64,000 nt of DNA, from contig CAVNZM010000007.1 of NCBI GenBank assembly GCA_963693365.1, positions 9,114,001-9,178,000 on the forward strand, read 5' to 3'. The notes beneath the pieces are model-generated. The model worked only from the letters and a program-made list of their open reading frames with translations. It did no database searches and was not told where the DNA came from. A program made the position numbers and the translations under genes. The DNA is from Amoebidium appalachense. Its lineage: Eukaryota; Ichthyosporea. Below, piece after piece: positions 15,481 to 26,068 of the stretch. How positions within the stretch are numbered: position 1 is the stretch's first letter; the number at the start of each line of letters is the position of its first letter.

Positions 15481-16512
15481 CTATATAGCTTGCGCCTGCA
15501 GCTGCCTAAGTCTCTCCAGCAACTGGGCATTCTCATTGCGCAACCCATCTCGCACAGCAGAAAAGTGTGCAAGTTTTTGTCTTAGCAGTCGCATATGGTC
15601 ACCAGCCCCTTGAAGGATCTGTAGCTTGGACACCCGCGCATCGTTGGCACAGTCGGGCACCACTGCACACAGGGCCTCAAAAGTCGTCTTAAGATCTTCC
15701 CGCCGTTTTCTTTCCAGCTGGTTATGTGTCTGACGCTTATGCTCAATGCTCTTTGTGCCGGTCTTGTACGGTGAAAACCTCTGTTTGGGGGCAGCGGGAG
15801 ACTCGGCCTTGCAAGAAGTTGTTTGAGGAGAAGGGGAGGCCAGGGGGGAGGAGGCAGCAGAAGAGACCGGGGTCACACCCACACTGAAGGGAAGATACCC
15901 GTAGGGGTGGAGTTGGGCCAGTGTCAGGCGCTGGGAGTCACTGAGCACGTTGTCTTCGATCGTCACAACGTCTACGTCTACCTCTTCTTCCTCCGAGTCC
16001 GTGGTGGCTTCACTTTTGACGAGCGGCTCAAACTTGAAGACAGTATCCACCACAGGTGGGGCACTCATGTCAAGATCAATCATGGATGGGTCGATGTGCG
16101 TGATGAAGTTGCTTGGATCCGAGATGTCGGTCAAGATGCTGAAAGGTTCGGCCAACAGTGCGACGCTAGGGGACGTGGGCGGGGTCTGTTCGGTTAAGTT
16201 GTCGCTGAGAGGGCGGTCAACAATAGGCCCGAGCGAGAGGGCAAAGTCGGTGTCGAGGGCTAAAACCGTTGAAGACCATGAGCTCATTTCAACACCAGTC
16301 ATGCTATCGGAAGAGCCTTGGCAGACGGTTGTGTGTGTGGGTGACAGGCACTGAAGTGGTGTTGTGTCACTAATTTCTGGTGAGGAGGGAAAATCGAAGG
16401 TCACCCCGGAACCAAAGTCGAAGTCCAGCTTGTCGATGGCTGAGAAACCTAAAAAGTGTTCGGTGGAATCAAACAAGGCTAGAGGGCTAGGTTCAAACTC
16501 GAGATCGGCCAT
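15481..16512 (-). CDS. Myc-like bHLH leucine-zipper transcription factor, single exon
   Basis: Complete 343-residue ORF from ATG to TGA in one exon. Residues 255-343 form the bHLH-zip: basic region about 257-271 with the E-box-reading His263, Glu267 and Arg271 (THNQLERKRR), helix 1 about 272-286, loop, helix 2 about 294-311, then a coiled coil to the C-terminus. This matches the Max/Myc class that binds CACGTG as dimers. Myc rather than Max is suggested by the C-terminal position of the domain, a long acidic N-terminal region, an acidic block SEEEEVDVDVVTIED (173-187) resembling the acid stretch before vertebrate Myc's DNA-binding domain, and TPPTSP (110-115), which recalls the phosphodegron of Myc box I. 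No clear Myc box II. The N-terminus is poorly conserved, so a divergent Mad/Mnt or other bHLH-zip paralogue remains possible. Confidence 0.8.
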   Translation of the reverse strand: MADLEFEPSPLALFDSTEHFLGFSAIDKLDFDFGSGVTFDFPSSPEISDTTPLQCLSPTHTTVCQGSSDSMTGVEMSSWSSTVLALDTDFALSLGPIVDRPLSDNLTEQTPPTSPSVALLAEPFSILTDISDPSNFITHIDPSMIDLDMSAPPVVDTVFKFEPLVKSEATTDSEEEEVDVDVVTIEDNVLSDSQRLTLAQLHPYGYLPFSVGVTPVSSAASSPLASPSPQTTSCKAESPAAPKQRFSPYKTGTKSIEHKRQTHNQLERKRREDLKTTFEALCAVVPDCANDARVSKLQILQGAGDHMRLLRQKLAHFSAVRDGLRNENAQLLERLRQLQAQAI

Positions 16513-16800
16513 CTTTAGGAAGCAAACTTAAGCTTTAAAACAAACCGTATATATAGTGAAGAACATGCAACTACACGCAACCGCACACAAGAGGAAGTCT
16601 TTTGGTACGCCGCACTCAAGTCACAACCGACGGTGCGGAAACATAACAAACACATTATGACAGCAGCTGTTGTCTTAAAATACTAAGTGTTCGAACCGGA
16701 CGAGATCATACGGTATGTTGTCGGTAACAGCTGTGCCTGATGAGCAGCCAATGATCTTCCAGGACCGTACATTTTTATTTTATCGCATCTGATTGGTCAA
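16513..16800 (-). promoter_or_regulatory. Candidate promoter of the Myc-like gene
   Basis: TATATATA at 16548-16555 lies 36-43 bases upstream of the start codon, so either the 5' leader is very short or the element is not the functional TATA box. CCAAT at 16748-16752 and TGATTGG (inverted CCAATCA) at 16790-16796 are candidate NF-Y sites. Their function is inferred. Confidence 0.45.
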
Positions 16801-17239
16801 ACGGCCGCCGGAGGTGAAGTTGAACTTGTGGTCGCATCCCATGGGACCCGCGTAGCCCGGGGGCTGGGAGGCCTTGGCAGCGGGTTCCGAGAGTCTTATT
16901 TTGTCTCCAAAAGCAAACAACAGGCCAAAGTCTTCGATGCAAAAACTGATAACTTATATGCCGTTTTATTGACAGAATATGGCAATGCTTCTTCTGATGC
17001 GAGAGCTTTGGCAACCAGAGCCTTGGACGCTGCTGGCAGCCCGCTGCCGGCGCATGCACCGGCGCAGCTGTGCAGCATGCGCGCAGTGCTAGCGCTGTGC
17101 GCACGTTCCGGGACCCGGACCCGGGCCCGGCGACCAGGGTCCGACCCGCCGCATCATGTACAGTAGGCCTACGTACCACCGACTGGCAGGACATGGCCAG
17201 CACAGGCCACTAATCAGCGAAATTATATTCGTTTTTTAC

Positions 17240-17370
17240 CTTCTCTTTGGGCAAACTTCCCTCCTTGGATGGAGCAGCGGCACAAGGCACCAGGCTAACG
17301 TTACATACACGCTCCCTGGACAGCTGGATCTGAGGATCGATCTTGGGTTCTTCAGAGTCGATTCCATTGG
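17240..17370 (-). CDS. Possible internal exon, product unknown
   Basis: A 131-bp open segment on the - strand has a good acceptor (TTTTTTGTAG before 17370) and a donor (AAG then GTAAAA at 17239). It translates, after two bases, to a charged stretch containing NGIDSEEPKIDPQIQLSRER and PSKEGSLPKEK. I do not recognise the family and cannot connect it in phase to a neighbouring exon. An AATAAA lies downstream on the same strand, about 16967-16972. It could be a chance open frame. Confidence 0.25.
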
Positions 17371-19890
17371 CTACAAAAAAGGGAGCAGTGTAAACATGGA
17401 CTCGGGAAAGGGTGTTCGCATGTAGCATGCACCTGCAAGTACTAAATAATAAACATCTGGATATAAGTCTAAGAAAGGAAAAGACGGCTGTGAAGTAGCA
17501 TAGTCTTTATTCCCTAGTGTTTTGTTCATCCTCACAGCACGCACATCATAACTGTGCCACAGTGCACGCCTGCGCAGTGTCAGTTCGAATCTAAAGAGTG
17601 AATCTAAAGGTCACACTGCCGCGCTCTTCATCAAGATCTGATCCCAGTTCCACCAATCCGAGATAGATGCATTTTGATTATCTACGTTTTTATTGGAGGC
17701 CTTTGATGCTCGGAGCAAAATTATTTCAAACCAACGTCAAGGGTTTGCACCGTCAGTTTGCCGCCAATAAACTTTGCACTGCCCATGAGTCATGACCATG
17801 ATTATGATTATGTGTACACATGTAAACCGTCGAGTTAGGCCCTGAATCCATATGCATCCCTTCTTATATTTAGTACATAAATAGCGTATATTTCAGTCAG
17901 CCGTTATCGTTCTATTACAGCCTGTATGCTCTGCGCTGGGGCCTGCTGCAGCTGCAGGGTTTGGCATCTAAGTTGAAAATGACACTTGACAACAAGAACC
18001 CTCGGCGTTACTAAGTCGTGCACGACCCCAACATTATATGACTTGCACTAAAGCATTTTTGCACATAGTCGGCAGAGCATTGTCAGCGCGAGCACACACC
18101 TTGTACGGTCGTGCAGATCCAGATAATCCGTCAACCCATGAAAGTCGTCGTTGTGTTTTGTGTGGAATAATGCGCATGCATGCCCTACACGGTGTTAGGA
18201 GTAGCTTTCATGAAACGTCCTGAGAATGGAAGTGTGAAGAAATTTCAGAGAAAATAATGGAACCGCTCGCCGTGACATCGATTGTTGCCAACATTTCGTC
18301 GTGCAAGATCTAGACTGTACCCCCAGTTCTTCATCATGATTGGTTCGACACGCACCCATCTTGGAGTGCCTTTCTAACCAATCAGGACCCTGTTTTGCAC
18401 ATTCCATTATTTCCATTTGGTGTATCATCAAATGTGTGTGCCACGAGTACGTTGGCCATGCACCTACACATGCATATGCCCTTTCGTTTAGCTTTAAGCG
18501 ACATACACGAACAGCTTGAAGTAGTATGTGCACTTCAGAGCTGGGCGAATTCTAAACTCCCAATTGCTCCTTTCGGTTGCTCATCAGCTCGCTCTCTTGC
18601 CGCATTCCTGTGTCATCACTCACTGTGGCGGTGCTCCAGCTGCCAGCCAGAGAGTGGAGCCACGCGTCAAGGTAGGTTCAGAATTCGAAAGGCGTAACAA
18701 TTTGTTACACGGATAATGCGCATGCCTACTACTGTGTCCCAAATTATTTGTGTGTGAGGTGTGTGTACATGCATGTGTTTGCCAGGGTTCACAATATCAT
18801 TTTTCACTAATATTCAACTTGGATTCCTGTATTGTATTTTTACTGTATTTCAGTATATTTTTAGGTGATCACGTGCGCAGCACCAGTCGTACTTTCGATA
18901 TATGAATGTTGACGTCGTGGCTGCCGTGCACACAACAATAATATGTACATGTATGTTTGCAACTTGTGAAGTCAAGTTGGCAACGTCAAATTGACAAGCT
19001 TGTAGTGTGGAGGTGTCTCTCTCATATGCAGTCGAAGGGGAAGCATAATAAGAAGTATGATTATAGTAGAATTCTGAATTGGGGGCTAGCGCTGGAGGGG
19101 GGGAGTATTGTTTTTGTGTGGTTAAACGGAGAAGCAGAGTGCACAGATGGGTGTTATGATATACACAACACATAGACACATAGGAAAAACACAACCGGAG
19201 AGGTGGAACGGTTTCTGAGACGACTTGAAATGTTTTCAACTGCTTGATATTTATTTCAAGATGAATTCCTTTTTATACGCAGAGATGTGGAGCCGACAAA
19301 TGCTAAGCCAATCAAAAGGACGAAAACTAAGAGGGCAAATAAATCTGCTAAGCCAATCAAAAGAACGAAAACTATGAGGTGGCAAACAAATCGAAATACC
19401 TGTCGACACATAGAAGATAAATCGTAATCTTCTAATGAAAGCACGGAAACATTTACTAAAGCTTAATAAATGAAACCACTTGTATATCTATTAGCTCACA
19501 TCATATATTTATACATGTACATAATATAAACACGTCTAATTATAAGTATTCCTAATAGCAGGGAAACATAGAGCAATTCTACGTCGTGGGAAAAGAAGGA
19601 AAAGGAATGAGGATAGATAGACTTGAAGGAATGGAATGGGAAAGGAATCGAGTGGAATAAAGGAGGAATGTAGGTTTCTATATTTGGGGAAATTAAACGA
19701 GATCTGATTGGACAATTATCGGACACGAACGCACCATGTAAACAAGCACTTAAATTCGATTTGCAAGGAAATCTCATGGATCAGCCTCTAGCGGGCACAA
19801 TTGAAAACGAGAATTCGAAAGAAGGGAAAAAAAGAAAGAAGGAAAAAAAACTTGATCAGGGAAACGGACCGATGTGCACGTACGCAGACG
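17371..19890. other. No gene recognised
   Basis: Mostly unique sequence without long frames. CCAAT-type motifs occur at about 18340-18346 and 18378-18384. A 45-bp tandem duplication starts at 19302 and 19347; each copy carries GCTAAGCCAATCAAAA. The DNA from 19440 on is AT-rich. Confidence 0.6.
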
Positions 19891-19891
19891 T

Positions 19892-19892
<1 letters not shown>

Positions 19893-19971
<79 letters not shown>

Positions 19972-20112
19972 AGGGAGAGGGAGAGGGAGAGGGAGAGGGA
20001 GAGGGAGAGGGAGAGGGAGAGGGAGAGGGAGAGGGAGAGGGAGAGGGAGAGGGAGAGGGAGAGGGAGAGGGAGAGGGAGAGGGAGAGGGAGAGGGAGAGG
20101 GAGAGAGAGAGG

Positions 20113-20192
<80 letters not shown>

Positions 20193-20260
20193 TAGCCTGA
20201 GCTAGAGAGAGAGAGAGAGAGAGAGAGCTACAAAGAGAGAGAGAGAGGGAGAGAGAGCCT

Positions 20261-20350
<90 letters not shown>

Positions 20351-20479
20351 GAGAGCCTTGAAGAAAAAGAGAGAGACAGAGACTGTAGAGAGAGAGAGGG
20401 GGGGGGGGGGGGGGGGGAGGAGAGAGAGAGAGAGAGAGAGAGAGAGTGAGTGTGTGTGTGTGTGCGTTTGTGAATATCG

Positions 20480-20518
<39 letters not shown>

Positions 20519-20575
20519 GAGAGGGAGAGAGAGAGAGGAGAGAGAGAATGAGTGAGAGAAGGAAGCTAGAGAGAG
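19893..20575. repeat. (GA)n array with an internal GGGAGA hexamer block
   Basis: GA dinucleotide repeats at 19893-19960, 20108-20190, 20205-20347 and 20412-20570 enclose a regular GGGAGA hexanucleotide block at about 19961-20106 (about 24 units). Arg-Glu, Gly-Glu and Ser-Leu frames here are repeat translations. Confidence 0.95.
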
Positions 20576-20988
20576 AACGGTGCGCGTGTGTGTACGTGCG
20601 TACATGTGTTTTTTTTTTGTGTGTGTGTGTGTGTGTTTTGTGCGTGTGTATGTGCTTGTTTTGTGCGTGTGTACCGGCACACATGCGGACATCTGCAGAA
20701 GCACATACAGAGATATATGTCGGTGCACATAACGTGTGTACACGTACACACAACGCGCACACGTGCTATGAACACACACAGTATGTATGTGTTCATGACT
20801 GCAGCAGATAGACAGATATAGAGGCAGCCGTCGTGGCATGCATAGATGGCGTATGGACATGCAGACATACCTAGGTGGCATGTTTTTCTCAGCGTATGCG
20901 GAAGTTATTAAAAAAAAAATTTCATTAATGTTCTCCTCCCTGGAGCGTATATACAAATCGTAATCGTTGTGTATGTCGGCTGTACATA

Positions 20989-22311
20989 CTAGTGATATAT
21001 ATACATACACAGTGGATGGCATAGAGTATGCGGACGTACGGTGCGCATCATGTGTCGTGTTGTATGACTATTCATGCACACTGGTCTAGAAATGATAGTC
21101 AAACTACTAACCATTGAAGACATGGGTTGCTTTGCATTGAGTTTGACCCGAGCACCATTCATATTCAAGACGGATTGTTTGTGTTTTTTACATTGATTAT
21201 TGTTTTGTTCACTTACATAATTTTCATTAACTTGTTGACCATTTATCTGCATTGCAAATACATCTGGTACAGTGGTATTAAAAGAAAGACAATTAAGAGG
21301 TTTAAACGAAAGCTCTGTCTCTGCTCTTCCAAACGGCAATAATAAATTATTTTGTCCGTCTGTAGCACTTTCTAAATAACTGAAATGGCCGACACCCCTC
21401 GGATCCAACATCACTCGCAGAACTTCCCTACCTCCGGCAGTACGGCCAACAAAGATAGTTCGACACACTTCTCTACCTTCGTCTAAATAAACAATCAAAC
21501 GCCTACCGGTCAACAATGCAATCAATTCCATGAATCCTCCATTGCTACCTTCCACATCTATACTTAAACACCTCCATGGTATAGCTATATAGTTCTGAAT
21601 ATAGCGCACGTATGCATCCTCACTTGCACACCAACATCGCACAATATTCAAAATGTTATTTTTAGCTATTAATTGTTCCCTCACTTGGCGTATTTCACCT
21701 ACAACATCATGCGGTAAACCATTAGTCGAAATATTAACCAGTTCCTCAGCTCCCAAACGCATATTATATCGCATATTCCCAGATTGCTCAATAATGTCGT
21801 CAATATGACGTACAAGACCATCAATTTGTTGTTCTATCTGAATATACCTAGACCGCAAAGCATTGATGTATGGACCCAAATCCCACACTTCACCGTTTAT
21901 AAATCCTATACCACAAATTTCCTCAACAACCATTTCTCTTGCTTCACGAAGCTGTTTTGCTTGCATAAGCAGGTCCACTGCTCCTTCCCTGCTAACCCCC
22001 AAAACGTTAAAAGCACAGTCGAAATTCTGTCCTGAAACATCATGACAATAATAAAGATGTGCATCATCTAGTCTAACAATCCTAGGCCCAGTAATTTCGC
22101 TCTTTCGAACACAATCTATAGTGGTATCCACACCACCTGCACACCACCTTTTTTTTACATATACCCCTTCATCGTGACCCCTTTTCACTTTTTGGTGTCT
22201 TAGCTGCCAATAACAAACCCACGCGCAAAAACATTTTCTACCATACCCAGCCACGCTTTTTTCATCCTTGGTTCCCCTACAACCTATCCCCGAAAAAATC
22301 CTTAGCAGCAT
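20989..22311 (-). CDS. Intronless ORF, candidate OTU-like cysteine protease
   Basis: 440-residue ORF without introns, unlike most neighbours. Three blocks in the right order resemble the OTU fold: GQNFDCAFNVLG (94-105) with candidate catalytic Cys99; an AYVRYIQNYI segment followed by NGGFMELIALLTGRRLIVY (257-275), typical of the OTU core; and GVGHFSYLE (306-314) with candidate His309. The DGNC form of the Cys block is not kept and the insert between blocks 1 and 2 is long, so the call is tentative. OTU proteases cut ubiquitin or act as viral or bacterial effectors; the substrate here is unknown. The first ATG lies 35 bp inside the 3' end of the upstream membrane-protein ORF. The last ~60 residues are low in family signal and may be read-out into flanking DNA. 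Confidence 0.55.
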   Translation of the reverse strand: MLLRIFSGIGCRGTKDEKSVAGYGRKCFCAWVCYWQLRHQKVKRGHDEGVYVKKRWCAGGVDTTIDCVRKSEITGPRIVRLDDAHLYYCHDVSGQNFDCAFNVLGVSREGAVDLLMQAKQLREAREMVVEEICGIGFINGEVWDLGPYINALRSRYIQIEQQIDGLVRHIDDIIEQSGNMRYNMRLGAEELVNISTNGLPHDVVGEIRQVREQLIAKNNILNIVRCWCASEDAYVRYIQNYIAIPWRCLSIDVEGSNGGFMELIALLTGRRLIVYLDEGREVCRTIFVGRTAGGREVLRVMLDPRGVGHFSYLESATDGQNNLLLPFGRAETELSFKPLNCLSFNTTVPDVFAMQINGQQVNENYVSEQNNNQCKKHKQSVLNMNGARVKLNAKQPMSSMVSSLTIISRPVCMNSHTTRHMMRTVRPHTLCHPLCMYIYH

Positions 22312-22807
22312 AACAACATTTCAAATGTGCCTTGAGGGCTATACGACGCCGTAAAAACTTTCGCAAACACACAATGCTCCTTTGACCACAACATACATCC
22401 CCTCTTTGAAACTCGCCAACACAAGTACGCAACTGCCCGAGAGCGTTCAATATGTGTCGCACGACAAGGTAAACTTCACCCAAAACACTTAATATACTTA
22501 CCACGGCAACATTACCCGGTATCAAAAAATAAATAAGTGCTACACAAATGTATACAATAGACAAAATACATCCCAAACTACATAACCATCCACGCCGTTT
22601 TTTCTCATACTTCGATTCCAATTCTCTCCAATGAGCACTACACTCCATACTATCCCTTCGCATCCCTTCACTCGTAACAAAATTGCGGCATTTCCCAACA
22701 ACACCGTAAAGCAACACCATCAACACAAAAACATATAGTACCCATGCGACAACATCCCGCTTCGTCAACACCTCCTTTCCAAACTCAAATAACACATCAA
22801 ACATCAT
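22277..22807 (-). CDS. Small multi-pass membrane protein, unknown family
   Basis: 176-residue intronless ORF from ATG to TAG. Predicted membrane segments by eye: about 19-37 (AWVLYVFVLMVLLYGVV), 75-97 and 99-118, separated by a charged loop (50-73) with a Lys/Arg cluster; the C-terminal 50 residues are Cys- and Arg-rich. No family recognised. It overlaps the start of the OTU-like ORF by 35 bp on the same strand, an arrangement expected of viral, plasmid or selfish-element genes rather than of intron-rich nuclear genes. Confidence 0.55.
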   Translation of the reverse strand: MMFDVLFEFGKEVLTKRDVVAWVLYVFVLMVLLYGVVGKCRNFVTSEGMRRDSMECSAHWRELESKYEKKRRGWLCSLGCILSIVYICVALIYFLIPGNVAVVSILSVLGEVYLVVRHILNALGQLRTCVGEFQRGDVCCGQRSIVCLRKFLRRRIALKAHLKCCYAAKDFFGDRL

Positions 22808-22989
22808 CTTCGTTTTTTACTCTTGATCATTCAACGTTCAGAAAGAAGTTCACTCGAGCTCTGTAAAACTGAAATGCCGGCTGTGCACTAGGCATCTTCA
22901 GTTGCCAGGCTCAGCCTCCATATGCGTCTAGCAAATTCCTCGGTGCTTTTCCTGACATCAAAACAGAAACGTTCTCCAATCCGCAAACG

Positions 22990-24279
22990 CTAAACAATAA
23001 CCCGTACCCCTAGACGCCTGCAAAGATTGTTCGATGTAGTGTCAGAGTGGTGCAAGGCAAACCTTATGATCCTTAACATAGACAAATGTGGTGTTCTTGT
23101 ACCTGATATAGCTAACAATTTACACACATTTACATTATCATCTAAACCTGTACCTATAGTTCCAGAATACAAATATCTTGGTGTTCCGGTTGATTCTGTT
23201 GGTGTTATGTTTCCCCATATGGTCGAAAAGAGGGTAGAGTTGGCTCGTAAGCGGTTAGCTTTCTTCTCGGCTAATATTTTTAAAGACACACCCCTCCATC
23301 CTTCTATTAGACTTACATTTATTCGCACTTTTGTCTTCCCGGCATGTGAATATGGTTTACCCCTTCTCGCCGCTTGGATCAAGAAAGAGAGAACTAGAGC
23401 GCTTAAACCCTTGGCAAATTTCCTTGAAGCAGAAGTTGCCTCCTTTCTATCTAACAACTGTTGTAAACCTGGGCCTGTAACGCTCTCGATATATGGTCTG
23501 GTCCCAATAGCTGCTAGAGTATCCTATCTCGCGCTGAAATTCAATAAGCACATAAGCCGCTTAAAGAAGTATTTGCCCTCCCACCCTCTCTTCTCTATCC
23601 GACCTGTCCCCTCCTCACCTCTCCCCTCTTTCCTCCCCTCTCTCTCCCCTTCTCCCCTGGGCACAAATACAAATAAACCCCGCAATAGTGTGTGTGTGAC
23701 TTTGGACTGCCACTTACTTATTAAACATGTACACAATCACAAGATAATCACGCAATATAACAAATGGAAAAAGATACCACACGACACTAGACCCGATGAA
23801 AGCATACACCTTGAAAAACTAAGCCTTATGTCTCGTTTTATATATACTGACCGCCTCAACCATATTGCCAAATATGGCACTCGCAAGTGTATAACACCTA
23901 AATACATATTACCTTCCTGTAGAACTGGTCTTTCTCTAGCTGATGGTATTATTGATCAATTACCACGCTTTTACTGTACACGTGCTATACAGTGGAGATC
24001 TAATAAGTATAAGGTGGCATCATTTGCATGCCCAAACAACACACACACACACCAGTTTAACCGGTCATGTATCGCCAAATGTAGTTTGATAGACCACATA
24101 ATACCGCAACACACACACGTCACATTCACAACAGACACCCAGAAAGATAGCCTACCTGTAAATTACAACATCCTTGATTTTATACTAAACACGCGTAACT
24201 ACGACCTGTTTATTAGATGTATTGATTGGCTTGAGAAACACATCACTACAAAATTATAGCGCACGCGCACACACACACA

Positions 24280-24336
<57 letters not shown>

Positions 24337-24368
24337 CCAGCTGATACCGAGTGTCCCGAGGGGAGCCC

Positions 24369-24414
<46 letters not shown>
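22990..24414 (+). mobile_element. 5'-truncated non-LTR retrotransposon (LINE)
   Basis: The element starts abruptly just after the point where a reverse transcriptase YADD motif would lie, contains a long ORF for the rest of the protein, then an (AC)n stretch (24266-24335), a short GC-rich hairpin (GGGGAGCCCC, near 24359-24368) and a pure A run at 24373-24414. A 5' truncation plus 3' poly-A tail is the usual footprint of target-primed reverse transcription. The exact left boundary and target-site duplication were not determined. Confidence 0.8.
23003..24259 (+). pseudogene. Reverse transcriptase C-terminal fragment of a LINE
   Basis: Open for about 419 codons to TAG. It begins in the RT thumb-side region: LQRLFDVVSEWCKANLMILN followed by DKCGVL and EYKYLGVPVD are characteristic of the segment after the YADD catalytic box. 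The fingers/palm catalytic residues and endonuclease are missing, so the copy cannot be autonomous. The downstream region (RLNHIAKYGTRKCITPKYI, then HIIPQHTH) is a family-specific C-terminal extension that I cannot name. The frame is intact across 1.25 kb, implying a fairly recent insertion. Confidence 0.8.
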
Positions 24415-24415
<1 letters not shown>

Positions 24416-24689
24416 GGGGAACCCCAACTAATTGATTTCTCCTTGTAGTCTTTATGGTGTCTCGTAGAGAAAGTAAACCCTGATATATAGTCACCACCCG
24501 ACATCTATGTACGTGATCATGATATACCGCTGAGGGGATATTCCGAGCAAAACCCCCCCCCCATACCTGAGACTGGTTCTCTTTGCCTCGAGTAAACAGC
24601 GTAAACCCCAATAACCTATCAATCCGGCACTGGCGGAACCGGATCTAAGTAACTATCTGCGTCCGCAAAACTGTAAGAATTCAATCCGT

Positions 24690-25100
24690 AGTCAATTTGA
24701 AAGCGCAAAACTCCACCATGCCTTAAGCAAAAAGCACAGAGAAAAAAAATACATAAACGGTTTACCAGCCTTTTCCATTGCCACTCAGTCAATCAGTAAC
24801 ACTCGCCAGCTTTGACAGCCCCCAGAAACGCGATTTTAGCTTGTCACCTATCCCGCCAATCAGAATGTCCCCTATCTCAATCCGGTTCCAACACGATCCA
24901 TCGAGCAAAATCTAGCAGCATAATCAAGTTTTAAATTAAATTATTTTATTTAGATTGGATAGAGATCAAGTTTTAAATTAAATTATTTTATTTAGATTGG
25001 ATAGAGACGATCTCCAATCCGAAAGCGCCAAACTCCACCATATATAGGCAAAAAGCACAAACCATATATAGGCAAAAAGCACAGAGAAAAAACATAGAAA
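24690..25100. repeat. Duplicated AT-rich DNA, including a 42-bp tandem repeat
   Basis: A 42-bp unit (ATCAAGTTTTAAATTAAATT and onward) occurs twice head to tail at about 24923-24964 and 24965-25006. A sequence GAAAGCGCAAAACTCCACCAT with AAAAAGCACAGAGAAAAAA near 24698-24750 recurs, with an extra ATATAGGCAAAAAGCACA duplication, at about 25021-25090. These nested duplications lie between the LINE tail and the Copia remnant. Confidence 0.8.
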
Positions 25101-26068
25101 ACAGGCGTTTTGACCTCCACAAACGGTGGACCCTCTAGCTCCGCTAGAGGCTGATTTAGTAAAGACGCAAACGACAATACATGTACGTGGGCCAAGTGGC
25201 TCGGTGTGTACACAGATCAACGATATCTGTGCACACGGAAACGGGAAAGAAAGAAAGGAAAAGGGAAAAGGAAGCGAACAACAACAAACTAATAAACATA
25301 TGTAGAACCCAACTTCTAAGTTCTTGCCGTTATCCATGTGTAGATGACATCCCCACTCAAGGGTTGGAAGTTGGGTTCTCGTGAAGTTTGTTGATGTGAC
25401 TGTTGATGTTAACACTCTCACACCTTGTAGAAGCAGGTGTCGTGACGTCACACTCAAGTTTCCCCACTTGAGAAGACAATTGGAGAAGACTTGAAGTGGC
25501 AGGCCGGGGAAGAAAACCAAAACGGAAGAAGCACACAACGACGGTTGCCTCGGAAGACTCGGGACATGACGGTAGTGACGGTAGCCAACGACGATATATA
25601 TATAAAAGAAACACTAGTGTATGTGTGACGTGTTGGTGGCTAATGTTTTATACTGGGGACCACCCAGATAAACACAAGGCATAAACATCTTGTGGACTGA
25701 TTTATAGACTGGTGGTCAACCAGTTAAGACACGGGGAAGGTTCGTCCCGTGGACTAGGTTTAGACTGGCAGTCAACCAGCTCGCCATGGCTATAGATATT
25801 TATCTATACTGGGACGCCATCCCAGTTCGACATATACATAAGTCGAATCTAGAAGAAAATGAAAATATATGGTGGGATATTAATATAAATAAACGACGGA
25901 TGGTGGAGAAAGAATTCCCCACTGAAGATGCACACACTTGACGATCGAGGAAGACAGCAGTAGACGTTCGTTGGGAGGTGTCTCTACACGATTATGTGTA
26001 GACCACTGGCCAGGGCCCCAACCTACTTGAAGACCACTGTAGATGAATGGAGGGGGGGAGGGGCACAC
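25101..26068. other. Non-coding DNA left of the Copia remnant, possible LTR/3' UTR
   Basis: For a - strand Copia element this side should carry the 3' untranslated region and 3' LTR. Short inverted repeats are visible (AACCCAACTTC near 25308-25318 against GAAGTTGGGTT near 25367-25377), as are several ACTGGNNGTCAACCAG-like direct repeats at 25708-25780. I cannot define LTR ends, because no second LTR copy lies in the window. Confidence 0.4.

Noticed and set aside
16775-17203. 142-codon - strand frame and overlapping frames next to the Myc-like promoter
   Set aside because: No motif, poor splice-phase agreement with the nearby candidate exon, and overlap with promoter-like sequence.
22277-22311. 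Programmed -1 frameshift (T TTT TTC heptamer) joining the membrane and OTU-like ORFs
   Set aside because: The heptamer is in frame, but a -1 shift meets TAG two codons later. The downstream ORF is in the +1 frame, so classic -1 slippage cannot fuse them.
25101-25800. Definite Copia LTR
   Set aside because: TG...CA ends can be proposed (for example near 25308-25415), but there is no paired LTR or clear polypurine tract to fix the boundaries.
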